Shown piece after piece: positions 1 through 6,028 of a DNA stretch of 10,169 bases. The position numbers and the translations under genes are program-made. The stretch lies in NCBI GenBank assembly GCA_937901265.1, contig CALCHA010000682.1:1-10169 (forward strand), read 5' to 3'. Origin of the DNA: an uncultured Phycisphaerales bacterium (GTDB taxonomy: Bacteria; Planctomycetota; Phycisphaerae; WQYP01). The notes below the pieces were generated by a model, which saw only the letters and a list, made by a program, of their open reading frames with translations, was not told the origin of the DNA and made no database searches. Each line of letters starts with the position of its first letter. The stretch's first letter is position 1.

Positions 1-72
1 GGGGAATCTTGAGCCCCGGGGGGCGCGTCTGGGGTTCCCGCAGGACGAAGGTTAGCGACATGGGGCATCGTC

Positions 73-156
73 GTGCGCCTCGCCTGCGTGATTCTGCTCG
101 CGCTGGCCATGTTCCTACTCGCCTGGGCGTGGATGACCGCACCGCCGGTGCCGTGA
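73..156 (+). CDS. Possible small single-pass membrane peptide (27 aa, GTG start)
   Basis: This short reading frame encodes a strongly hydrophobic helix rich in Leu, Ala, Val and Trp, with a short polar tail ending PPVP and a TGA stop at 154-156. The frame is closed upstream by a TGA at 10-12, so at most 48 codons are available. The GTG at 73 has only the G4 run at 62-65 as a ribosome-binding site. A better start, ATG at 60 preceded by GAAGG (47-51, 8-nt spacer), lies in another frame. It would join this frame if the G4 run were one base shorter, giving a 31-residue peptide. This is either a real small membrane protein, a frameshifted remnant, or chance. No family is recognised. Confidence 0.27.
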   Translation: MRLACVILLALAMFLLAWAWMTAPPVP

Positions 157-204
157 CCTCGCCCCAGCTCGGCGTCGCAAAACCCATCGGTAGCCATCCA
201 CCCT

Positions 205-1197
205 TCACACCTCCAGCACCGTCTTGCCCTTGGCGCCGCCTGCCTCCAGCTTGCGATGCGCCTCGCCCGCTGCCTCCAGCTTCATCACGCGCTCCACCAG
301 CGGGACGATCTGCTTGCGTTCCAGCAGCACGCGCAGCGGCTCCATGCTCGGCCGCTTGTGCATGAGGCTGACGTAGTGCAGCTCGGTGTTGGTGCGATAG
401 AGTTCCGCCAGCTTGCCCTCGGGGTTGACGATCGTGACGATTCGGCCGACGTCGTCGGGGCGATTTTTCAGCAGGGGCAGGGTCTTGAGCAGCACATCTT
501 TACCGGCGGCATCGAAGACGATATCGAGGCCGCCCGCCCCGCCGTCGAGAGCCGCGCGAATGGCCGCGGGCCAGTCGGGCGTGGCATAGTCGAAGGCGAG
601 GTCAGGCCCGGTGCCGGCGACGGTGGGGATGGACTGGACGAAGCCCATGCTGCGGGCGCTGCAGGTGCCGACGACGAACGCTCCGGCGGCCTTGGCGATC
701 TGCAGGGCGACGCTGCCCACGCCACCGTTGATCGCGGCGATGAGGAGCGTCTCGCCGGGGCGCAGGCGTCCGCGGGTCATCAGGCTTTCCCAGGCGGTGA
801 GGGCGACCAGGGGCATGGCGGCGGCGTGGACGAAGTCGAGGTGCTCGGGGATCTTGCTGACGATGGCGGCGCGCGGCAGGTTGAACTCCGCATAGCCGCC
901 CGGGCCGCCCTCCTGGGTGAACTCCGGGGCGTAAAACACGCGGTCCCCTTCCACCAGATGCGTGACGCCGAGGCCCACTTTTTCGACCACGCCGGCGACA
1001 TCCACGCCGAGGATGCGTCCCGGACCCATGCCGGCGGCACCGGTCTGGCGGAGCTTGTAGTCGATGGGGTTGACCCCCGCCGCCTTGACCCGCACGAGGA
1101 CTTCACCGGGGCCGGGCTGGCCGTTGCGGGGAAGGGGGACGTCGCGCAGCTGCAGGACTTCCGGACCGCCGTTGGCGGTGAGAACGATGGCTTTCAT
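205..1197 (-). CDS. NADPH:quinone oxidoreductase-like, zinc-free medium-chain dehydrogenase/reductase
   Basis: This 330-residue protein belongs to the quinone oxidoreductase/zeta-crystallin branch of the medium-chain dehydrogenase/reductase superfamily. Such cytoplasmic enzymes use NAD(P)H to reduce quinones or enones; the actual substrate cannot be read from sequence. Residues 1-125 form the GroES-like catalytic fold, with the family signatures GVNPIDYKLR (41-50) and LGVDVAGVVEKVG (63-75). Residues 130-260 form the Rossmann domain, with the nucleotide-binding glycines in GGVGSVALQIAKAAGA (158-173). The C-terminal HRKLEAGGAKGKTVLEV is also typical. There is no structural-zinc cysteine cluster, which fits the zinc-free branch, and the length is normal. 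The ATG at 1195-1197 has a GGAG site (complement of 1205-1208) with a 6-7 nt spacer. It diverges from the regulator at 1605, which could control it, but that is inference from position only. No terminator is evident after the stop. Confidence 0.93.
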   Translation of the reverse strand: MKAIVLTANGGPEVLQLRDVPLPRNGQPGPGEVLVRVKAAGVNPIDYKLRQTGAAGMGPGRILGVDVAGVVEKVGLGVTHLVEGDRVFYAPEFTQEGGPGGYAEFNLPRAAIVSKIPEHLDFVHAAAMPLVALTAWESLMTRGRLRPGETLLIAAINGGVGSVALQIAKAAGAFVVGTCSARSMGFVQSIPTVAGTGPDLAFDYATPDWPAAIRAALDGGAGGLDIVFDAAGKDVLLKTLPLLKNRPDDVGRIVTIVNPEGKLAELYRTNTELHYVSLMHKRPSMEPLRVLLERKQIVPLVERVMKLEAAGEAHRKLEAGGAKGKTVLEV

Positions 1198-1401
1198 GAG
1201 GATTCTCCAACAAAGGGTCTGCGGGGGGGGCCTGCGGGTCGATGGTCGGGCAGGGCCGCGTTGTTTTCCAGCCGAGCAGAGGGACCATTTACGTTAATCC
1301 GCCCAACGATGAGCTTACAGGAAAACTACCCATACTCAAGATCATCATTACAACGCATTTATCAGCAATGACTTACAAATGGAGCGGCGGCCTCAGAAAT
1401 A

Positions 1402-1421
1402 ATTGTGGCGGAAAACACAAT
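1402..1421. promoter_or_regulatory. Inverted repeat, candidate operator (ATTGTG-N8-CACAAT)
   Basis: Two perfect 6-bp half-sites, ATTGTG (1402-1407) and CACAAT (1416-1421), flank 8 bp in the middle of the divergent intergenic region. The repeat lies just upstream of the candidate rightward promoter. A dyad of this size suits a dimeric regulator. Whether the adjacent XylR-like protein or another factor binds here is unknown. Confidence 0.35.
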
Positions 1422-1429
1422 GGGGCCAC

Positions 1430-1457
1430 TTGCATTTTACACCTCCCCGCCTAAAAA
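1430..1457 (+). promoter_or_regulatory. Candidate sigma70-type promoter for the XylR-like gene
   Basis: TTGCAT (1430-1435) and TAAAAA (1452-1457) are separated by 16 bp and resemble -35 and -10 boxes. The implied 5' leader is about 140 nt. Only the match to consensus supports this, and promoter consensus in PVC bacteria is poorly known. Confidence 0.28.
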
Positions 1458-1591
1458 TGCCGGACATATCGGAGCGCTTTTTTTTCATCTCTCTTCGCTC
1501 TGATCCGCACACGATGATGTTTCACGTCTGATCGCGTGCCCGCTTTCGCGCTTTTTCGCGCGTGGCCTCTACATCTTAGCTGCCCTTCTGT

Positions 1592-1597
1592 GAGGAG
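1592..1597 (+). promoter_or_regulatory. Ribosome-binding site fixing the XylR-like start
   Basis: GAGGAG lies 7 nt before the ATG at 1605. A GTG at 1536 in the same frame would add 23 residues but has no comparable site, and the extra segment does not resemble the family. The ATG at 1605 is therefore chosen. Confidence 0.8.
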
Positions 1598-1604
1598 TGC
1601 CCCC

Positions 1605-2828
1605 ATGTCGGACTCGATGCGCATTGGAATTGCCCTGGACATGAGCTGCGAATACGCCCGGGCGGCGTTACGCGGCATCGTCTCCTTCGCCCGGCCCAAC
1701 CAGCCCTGGACGTTCCACTTCCTTGACCCCCGCCCCGAAAAATTTCTCCAGGATCGCGACCTGCATCACCTGACCGGCGTCGTTGGGCAATTGTACGCCC
1801 CGGAAATGACCGACCTCCTGAAAACGCTCAGCATCCCCGCCATCAATCTTTCCAACAAGCGATCCAACCCGACCGTGCCGCGGGTGGGCGTCGATGATGT
1901 CGCCCTCGGACGCCTTACCGCACGCTATTTTCTCGACCGCGGCTACGCCCACTTCGCGTACATCGGCTTCTCGCCGATGACGTTTTCGCAGCAGCGCGAG
2001 GCGGGGTTTCGCGCGGAGCTGGATAGCGCCGGGCAGGTGCTGGCCTCCTACAGCGCGTGGCTGGCGGAGCGGCAGCTTCCGGAGTCGGATCGTTTTGACC
2101 ACGTGGCGCGCTGGATCGCCGCGCTTCCGCGGCCACTGGCGCTGTTCTGTGGCTGCGACGGCTTTGCGTGGGCGGCGCTGGAAGCCTGCCGGGAGATGGG
2201 CATCGCCGTCCCCGAGGCGATCTCCGTGGTGGGCGTGGACAACGACCCGATGGTCTGCCTGCTCTCGACGCCGCAGCTCTCCAGCGTCTCGGTTCCCGCC
2301 GAGCGCATCGGCTTTGAGGCGGCGCGACTGCTGCATCAGGAGATGACGCAGCCCGGCTCCGCGGCCCTGGCGCCCATGCTGCTGCCGGCGCGGGAAATCG
2401 TCACCCGGGGCAGCTCCGATTGCCTCGCCATCGGTGACGGCGGCGTGGCCGCCGCGGTCAAATTCATCCGCGACCATGCGGCCGGACGCATTGGCGTGGA
2501 TGACGTCGCCAAGGCCGCCGGCGTGGCGCGGCGCTCCCTCGAGCGCAAGTTCCGCGGCGTCCTGGGCCGCAGCCCGCTGGAAGAGATCCGGCGCACGCGC
2601 CTGGAGCTGGTCCGCGAGCTGCTCGTCAACACCGATCTGCCGATGCCGGCGATCGCCGCCCGCTGCGGGTTCGAGTCGGCCGTGCGCCTCACCACGGTCT
2701 TTCGCGAGGTCATGAATCAGACCCCCACCTCGTTCCGCCGCCAATACCGCGTCGGCTCCAACGAGTCGAGCCCGACGGCGCTGCACGCCCACGCGGACGA
2801 AGCGCTGGCGGTCGCGGCCAGCTACTGA
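1605..2828 (+). CDS. XylR-like AraC-family transcriptional regulator with LacI/ribose-binding-like sensor domain
   Basis: This 407-residue cytoplasmic DNA-binding protein has the architecture of the xylose regulator XylR. Residues 5-265 form a LacI/periplasmic-binding-protein-like effector domain, with the hallmark strand VGVDNDPMVCLLSTPQLSSV (209-228) and the following PAERIGFEAARLL helix. Residues about 284-382 form an AraC-type domain with two helix-turn-helix units (about 297-318 and 347-370) and the usual TPTSFRRQYR ending. The last 25 residues are a variable Ala-rich tail. In this family a small sugar binds the N-terminal domain and the protein usually activates nearby sugar-use genes. 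The ligand cannot be inferred, since no sugar operon adjoins it. It diverges from the oxidoreductase and converges on the first PEP-CTERM gene. PVC genomes carry many such regulators, so the name xylR itself is not justified. Confidence 0.94.
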   Translation: MSDSMRIGIALDMSCEYARAALRGIVSFARPNQPWTFHFLDPRPEKFLQDRDLHHLTGVVGQLYAPEMTDLLKTLSIPAINLSNKRSNPTVPRVGVDDVALGRLTARYFLDRGYAHFAYIGFSPMTFSQQREAGFRAELDSAGQVLASYSAWLAERQLPESDRFDHVARWIAALPRPLALFCGCDGFAWAALEACREMGIAVPEAISVVGVDNDPMVCLLSTPQLSSVSVPAERIGFEAARLLHQEMTQPGSAALAPMLLPAREIVTRGSSDCLAIGDGGVAAAVKFIRDHAAGRIGVDDVAKAAGVARRSLERKFRGVLGRSPLEEIRRTRLELVRELLVNTDLPMPAIAARCGFESAVRLTTVFREVMNQTPTSFRRQYRVGSNESSPTALHAHADEALAVAASY

Positions 2829-2847
2829 TCGCTGAAGCCCCCCCACC

Positions 2848-2891
2848 CAAAAAACGAAAAAGCCCGGTACCGCCTGCAACGGTACCGGGCT
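2848..2891 (-). terminator. Intrinsic terminator after the first PEP-CTERM gene, between convergent genes
   Basis: A perfect 11-bp stem pairs AGCCCGGTACC (2861-2871) with GGTACCGGGCT (2881-2891) across a 9-nt loop. On the minus strand it is followed by TTTTTCGTTTTTT (complement of 2848-2860), a strong U-tract, and it starts 24 nt after the stop of the PEP-CTERM gene. On the plus strand only a weak TT follows, so termination of the XylR-like transcript here is possible but less certain. Confidence 0.88.
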
Positions 2892-2915
2892 TCATGAAAC
2901 GCTGGGGAAAATTCG

Positions 2916-3587
2916 TTACCGTGCCGCGCGCTGGCGGCGAGCCAGCAGTGCCATCCCCGCCAGGGAGAGCACCCCGAGGGAGGCCGGTTCGGGAACGGCC
3001 ACGTAGCCATTGGTCACGCTGGTGATCGTGCCGCCGTTGGCGGTGTCGATCGATTTGATCACATGGATGTGGTTGGTGGGGGCATACAAATTATTCTGCA
3101 GCGACAGCGCGTCGATCAGCGGGCCGTTGCCATCGGTCACGACGCCCGTCGTGTTCGTGCTGATCAGCGTCAGCGAACGGTGCGGGTCGTTGATGGGCAC
3201 GTTGAGGACGTCAACCGTCTCGCCGGTCAGCGCCACGTTGCCAGCGGAACCCGAGGCGACGAAGTTCAAGCTCACCGCGGAGATGGGGCTGGCGAAGGTA
3301 ACATCGTAACTGATCACTGACTGCATGTTGTTGGTCCACACGCCCGACGCGAGGGAGAAGGTGATGTCGGACTCGCCACCGGCGGTGGAGGTGGTGACGA
3401 CGACGTGGGAGGGGTCGGGGGTATTGCTGTTGATGGCGTAGACGAAGTTGCTGTAGGTCGCGTTGCCGGCGGTCAGGGTTTGACCGCTGATCAACTGGTC
3501 CATCGTGAGGGCCTGAGCCTGGGTTTCCAGGGCACCGAGCAGGGCCACCGCTGCGGCGGCCATCAAGGTGGTGCGAAGGGTCATCAT
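2916..3587 (-). CDS. PEP-CTERM sorting domain protein, paralogue 1
   Basis: This 223-residue protein is predicted to be exported and then anchored or processed by an exosortase encoded elsewhere. A hydrophobic signal peptide (about 1-26) ends in an AQA cleavage-type site. The body is Ser/Thr/Asn/Val-rich and beta-like. The sorting tail consists of VPEP (198-201), a hydrophobic stretch and a basic end, RRQRAAR. It shares with the next two genes the motifs GNATYSNF (41-48), GET (122-124) and IKSID (177-181), but it is the most divergent of the three. Codon 1 of two adjacent ATGs is chosen, with AGGAGA (complement of 3595-3600) 7 nt upstream; a second AGGAG sits just before it. A terminator follows, so it is probably monocistronic. 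Molecular function is unknown. Confidence 0.92.
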   Translation of the reverse strand: MMTLRTTLMAAAAVALLGALETQAQALTMDQLISGQTLTAGNATYSNFVYAINSNTPDPSHVVVTTSTAGGESDITFSLASGVWTNNMQSVISYDVTFASPISAVSLNFVASGSAGNVALTGETVDVLNVPINDPHRSLTLISTNTTGVVTDGNGPLIDALSLQNNLYAPTNHIHVIKSIDTANGGTITSVTNGYVAVPEPASLGVLSLAGMALLARRQRAAR

Positions 3588-3791
3588 GTTTTTCTCTCCT
3601 CTCCTGGGGGTTGCATCAGGAGTTGCGTAAATCTACCTCGCTCCACCGAGCGGGCCAGCGGGAAAGGGGAGAAATTCGTGCGGCAGATTTTGTTACAAAT
3701 CAAGCTCCGATAGCTGCTTAAGGTTTGATAATGAAGGCGAACCGGCCTGGTCCGGTGCATCATTTTCGGTCAGGGACCGATAGCCCGGGCG
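3588..3791. other. Spacer between PEP-CTERM paralogues 1 and 2
   Basis: This spacer holds the leader of paralogue 1. Farther upstream are two small stem-loops: ACCGG/CCGGT (3741-3745 with 3752-3756) and TCGGTC-AGG-GACCGA (3766-3780). A TTGTTACAA-like palindromic string lies at 3690-3698. No promoter could be assigned with confidence. The open frame running rightward from 3725 is antisense shadow of paralogue 2, not a gene. Confidence 0.5.
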
Positions 3792-3792
3792 C

Positions 3793-3830
3793 AAAAAAAC
3801 GGCGGGCGACCCGTTATGGGACGCCCGCCG
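3793..3830 (-). terminator. Intrinsic terminator after PEP-CTERM paralogue 2
   Basis: CGGCGGGCG (3800-3808) pairs with CGCCCGCCG (3822-3830). After one A/A mismatch, a further CCC/GGG closes a 5-nt loop (3813-3817). On the minus strand the stem is followed by G and then T7 (complement of 3793-3799). It lies 23 nt past the stop codon of the gene. Confidence 0.92.
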
Positions 3831-3853
3831 CCATTGCTGGACAATTGCCTGTC

Positions 3854-4534
3854 TTACTTAGACAGTTTCTTCCGCAGACCCAGGCCCGCGAGGGCCAGCG
3901 GCAGAAGCGCCAGGGTCATGGGTTCGGGGACACCCGGCTGAGCGCCCGAGGGCGTCTGGGTGTAGGTGTTGTCGACCAGGGTGATCGTCGCCGTGCCGCC
4001 GTCGCCCGGGGTCGCCACATCGATGGACTTGAGGATGTGGAGGGTGGCGGAGGCGGGATCGATGATGACCGAGTCGGTGGTGTTGTCAGCAAGGCCACCG
4101 GTGCCGTCGGTGAAGACCTGCAGGCTGTAGTCCTTGTGGGTGGCGGTGTCGGTGATGGTTTCGCCGACGTAAGCCGCCGCACCACCGGAGGCCGTGGCGG
4201 TGAAGCCCAGGCCGACGCTCTGGATCGTGTTGCCGGTGACCGTGAGGTCATAGCCGATCTGCGAGCTGCCGGTCGGGGTGGTCCAGCCATTGGTGGTGGT
4301 GGTGAAGGAGAGGCGCTGCACGCCCGAGCCGTCGACCGCGCTGGTCACGACGACGCTGGACGCCGGCGTGGTCCCGCCGTAGGTGAAGTTGGAATACACC
4401 GTGTTGCCTACGACGATCATGGCATCGGGGCCACCGGCAAGCAGGGTGGTCATGCTGACGGCCTTGGCGGTACCGGCGGTCAAAGCCGCGATCCCCACAA
4501 CGCACAATCCGATTGCGCTACGCTTTAAAAGCAT
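3854..4534 (-). CDS. PEP-CTERM sorting domain protein, paralogue 2
   Basis: This is a 226-residue exported protein of unknown role. The signal peptide (1-25) has a basic MLLKR start, a hydrophobic core and a TAKA cleavage-type end. A beta-rich Thr/Ser/Gly body follows, with GNTVYSNF (43-50), GYDLTVTGN (94-102), GETITD (124-129), DPASATLHILKSID (159-172) and a sorting tail with PEP at 203-205, a Leu/Ala helix and a terminal RKKLSK. It is clearly homologous to paralogue 3 over the whole length after the signal peptide, and more weakly to paralogue 1. An upstream in-frame ATG at 4627 would add 31 residues, but the ATG at 4534 is correct: it has GAGGAG 6 nt upstream and begins a proper signal peptide. 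Spacing and its own terminator suggest a single-gene transcript. Its substrate or partner is not known. Confidence 0.93.
   Translation of the reverse strand: MLLKRSAIGLCVVGIAALTAGTAKAVSMTTLLAGGPDAMIVVGNTVYSNFTYGGTTPASSVVVTSAVDGSGVQRLSFTTTTNGWTTPTGSSQIGYDLTVTGNTIQSVGLGFTATASGGAAAYVGETITDTATHKDYSLQVFTDGTGGLADNTTDSVIIDPASATLHILKSIDVATPGDGGTATITLVDNTYTQTPSGAQPGVPEPMTLALLPLALAGLGLRKKLSK
3871..3940. repeat. 70-bp near-identical repeat (copy 1): PEP sorting-signal coding DNA
   Basis: This segment matches 4971-5040 at 63 of 70 positions without gaps, by direct comparison. It encodes the PEP motif and the transmembrane part of the sorting tail in paralogue 2. The encoded residues are identical in both genes, so all seven differences are silent. 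Confidence 0.85.
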
Positions 4535-4540
4535 CTGAAA

Positions 4541-4546
4541 CTCCTC
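4541..4546 (-). promoter_or_regulatory. Ribosome-binding site fixing the paralogue 2 start
   Basis: The minus strand reads GAGGAG, 6 nt before the ATG at 4532-4534. This supports that start over the in-frame ATG 93 bp farther upstream. Confidence 0.8.
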
Positions 4547-4565
4547 AAAACGAAAGAAAAAAGGG

Positions 4566-4596
4566 AAAACCCCACGTATAGGGGACTGTGTAACAA
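4566..4596 (-). promoter_or_regulatory. Shared upstream element of PEP-CTERM genes (copy at paralogue 2)
   Basis: Reading the minus strand, TTGTTA (4591-4596) is followed by CACAG, then 15 nt in all before GTGGGGTTTT (4566-4575). The same string order occurs before paralogue 3. TATACG within it (4575-4580) could serve as a -10 box, with TSS near 4567, but the -35 match is poor. Confidence 0.4.
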
Positions 4597-4872
4597 AGGT
4601 TGTGCCGATAATGCCAAAATCATGCAATCCGCGTTTACGCCTCTTACGTAGGGGGGACCCGTAAACTCACCCGCGACAGGGAGGCAGGATCGGATGCCCC
4701 GGGCCCCTTTATGTCGCAGAAATCCATCACGAGCGAGCGACACTGTTGCAAAAATCTGTCTTCGGATACGCCTTTCCTCTATCGGTCGGCCGCACGGGCG
4801 GCATGCGATCGCGGGGCCGCGGAGGCCGCATCCGATACAGAACATTGGGCGCACGGGTTGCAAAATCAAAAG

Positions 4873-4916
4873 CAAAAAAACCAGGGCGGCCTCACCGTTT
4901 GTCGGCGAGACCGCCC
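4873..4916 (-). terminator. Intrinsic terminator after PEP-CTERM paralogue 3
   Basis: GGGCGG (4884-4889) pairs with CCGCCC (4911-4916). The stem continues through CTC/GAG and CCG/CGG past two single mismatches to a 5-nt loop (4898-4902). The minus strand then reads TGGTTTTTTTGC, a T7 tract (complement of 4874-4880). It lies 37 nt downstream of the stop. Confidence 0.88.
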
Positions 4917-4953
4917 GGGAAAGAGCGGACGTAGGTGCTCAGTGGCTAATCAC

Positions 4954-5643
4954 TTAGCGCTTGAGCTTCTTCCGCAGACCCAGACCCGCGAGGGCCAGGG
5001 GCAGAAGCGCGAGGGTCATCGGTTCCGGCACGCCCGGCTGGGCGCCGCCACCACCGGTGCCGGTGGTGAAGGTGTTCTCGACGAAGTTGATGGCCGCGAA
5101 GCCATTGGCGCCAGCGGCGACATCGATCGACTTGATGATGTTGAGCTGGGTCGAGGCGGGATCGATGGTGATCGAATCACGCAGGTTGTCGGCCTGGCCA
5201 TTGGGGCCATCGTAGTAGACCTGCATGCTGTAGTTCTTGCTGTTGGTCACGTCGGTGAGGGTTTCGCCGACAAACGCAGCGCCCGAACCACTGACGACCT
5301 GGCCAGCCATGAACAACTGCCCACCGGTGAGGGTGACGCCGTTGGTGGTGGTGATGGTGTAACCGATCGCGGTGTGATTGGCGCCCGGGGCGAGGGTGTT
5401 CCAGTTGCCCGAGAAGCTCACGCCAGCGGGATCAGAGAAGTTCACCGTGATGGCGGAGCCCGGAAGAGCGGCGCCACTGGACCCACCGGCGTTGTCGGTG
5501 AAGTTGCTGTACACGACGTTGCCGCGGACGACGGGGGTCCCGGCAGCCATCAGGTCAGCGAGCGTGGTGGCCTGAGCTTGCTGCGAAAGAGCAGCCATTC
5601 CCAGCGCCCCCACGACACCGAGTGCCAATTTAACGTACGACAT
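4954..5643 (-). CDS. PEP-CTERM sorting domain protein, paralogue 3
   Basis: This 229-residue exported protein is the closest relative of paralogue 2. The signal peptide (about 1-25) ends QQAQA. The body carries GNVVYSNF (41-48), GYTITTTNG (94-102), GETLTD (126-131) and DPASTQLNIIKSID (161-174), then a Gly-rich linker (195-204). The sorting tail has PEP at 206-208, a Leu/Ala helix and terminal RKKLKR; up to RKKL it is identical to that of paralogue 2. The ATG at 5641-5643 is preceded by AGGAG at a 5-nt spacer. The open frame continues upstream to 6111, but that stretch lacks protein character and the signal peptide defines the start. It has its own terminator. Expected location is the envelope or outside; the specific role is unknown. 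Confidence 0.93.
   Translation of the reverse strand: MSYVKLALGVVGALGMAALSQQAQATTLADLMAAGTPVVRGNVVYSNFTDNAGGSSGAALPGSAITVNFSDPAGVSFSGNWNTLAPGANHTAIGYTITTTNGVTLTGGQLFMAGQVVSGSGAAFVGETLTDVTNSKNYSMQVYYDGPNGQADNLRDSITIDPASTQLNIIKSIDVAAGANGFAAINFVENTFTTGTGGGGAQPGVPEPMTLALLPLALAGLGLRKKLKR
4971..5040. repeat. 70-bp near-identical repeat (copy 2): PEP sorting-signal coding DNA
   Basis: This is the partner of 3871-3940, exactly 1100 bp away in the same orientation, with 7 silent mismatches. It covers the sorting tail of paralogue 3. The rest of the two genes is much less similar. Confidence 0.85.
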
Positions 5644-5648
5644 GTTGT

Positions 5649-5653
5649 CTCCT
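5649..5653 (-). promoter_or_regulatory. Ribosome-binding site fixing the paralogue 3 start
   Basis: The minus strand reads AGGAG, 5 nt before the ATG at 5641-5643. The open frame extends 156 codons farther upstream, so this site and the signal peptide decide the start. Confidence 0.78.
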
Positions 5654-5669
5654 AAAAAGGAAGTTTGTA

Positions 5670-5702
5670 AAAACCCCACACAGCCGAGATACCTGTTAAC
5701 AA
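5670..5702 (-). promoter_or_regulatory. Shared upstream element of PEP-CTERM genes (copy at paralogue 3)
   Basis: The minus strand reads TTGTTA (5697-5702), then ACAG and further bases for 17 nt in all, then GTGGGGTTTT (5670-5679). Order, strand and distance to the gene (about 30 nt from the end of the element to the ATG) match the copy before paralogue 2. It is a candidate promoter or regulator site. Confidence 0.4.
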
Positions 5703-5752
5703 CCGGCGTGCCGAAGGGGGTTAAGAACGTGCACAGTGATAAAAATGCCTCT

Positions 5753-5780
5753 GCCGGGGAGTGGTTTATACTGCCCCGGC
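5753..5780. repeat. Hairpin upstream of paralogue 3
   Basis: GCCGGGG (5753-5759) pairs with CCCCGGC (5774-5780). An inner AGT/ACT pairs after a single bulged G at 5773, leaving a 7-nt loop. There is no T-tract on either side, so it is not a normal terminator; it could be an operator or an RNA structure. Confidence 0.5.
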
Positions 5781-6028
5781 CATTACTATCGGTCAGCGGT
5801 ACCGAAGGGCACGACACGTGCGACAAGGTGACTCCATCAGGGTGCATCTTTGCGACCACATGCGCCACAAAAACCCCTTCCACGTGTTGCATTCCGGCAA
5901 CGTCCGTCAGGGAAAGACTACCCGCAAACACGTTCGCCGTCAAAAGGCGTGGGACCAGAGGCCTGGGCGCACGCGGCCGCGATTTATCGGACAATGGCCC
6001 GCGAGCGGAACTTATCACGATCGCGAAG

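Larger units (their letters stand above)
1198..1604. promoter_or_regulatory. 407-bp divergent intergenic region
   Basis: This stretch separates the oxidoreductase (leftward) from the XylR-like regulator (rightward) and must hold both promoters. Its central part, about 1290-1460, is more AT-rich than the flanks. It contains the inverted repeat at 1402-1421 and a plausible rightward promoter at 1430-1457. A T8 run near 1478-1485 has no convincing stem before it. I could not pick a clear leftward promoter. No ORF here is credible. Confidence 0.6.
4535..4860. other. Upstream region of PEP-CTERM paralogue 2
   Basis: This 326-bp gene-free stretch contains the leader and probable promoter of paralogue 2. 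It shares the element TTGTTA...GTGGGGTTTT (minus strand, complement of 4566-4596) with paralogue 3. It also holds an inverted repeat GTTTACG/CGTAAAC (4633-4639 with 4660-4666) and a 9-bp inverted repeat ATCGGATGC/GCATCCGAT (4689-4697 with 4828-4836). Two similar strings, ACGTATAGGGGAC (4574-4586) and ACGTAGGGGGGAC (4646-4658), lie 72 bp apart. No credible ORF is present. Confidence 0.5.

Noticed and set aside
256..1371. Rightward open frame of 371 codons
   Set aside because: It is antisense to the oxidoreductase gene, with no family resemblance and no sensible ribosome-binding site.
1472..1500. T8 run within GAGCG/CGCTC as a possible attenuator before the XylR-like gene
   Set aside because: The T-run lies inside the loop rather than after the stem, and no strong hairpin precedes it.
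1668..2879. Leftward open frame of 403 codons
   Set aside because: It lies opposite the XylR-like gene, shows no recognisable domain, and has Arg/Gly/His-rich antisense composition.
3725..5655. Rightward open frames of 267 and 314 codons over PEP-CTERM paralogues 2 and 3
   Set aside because: They resemble each other only because the genes on the opposite strand are paralogues. They lack signal peptides or known domains.
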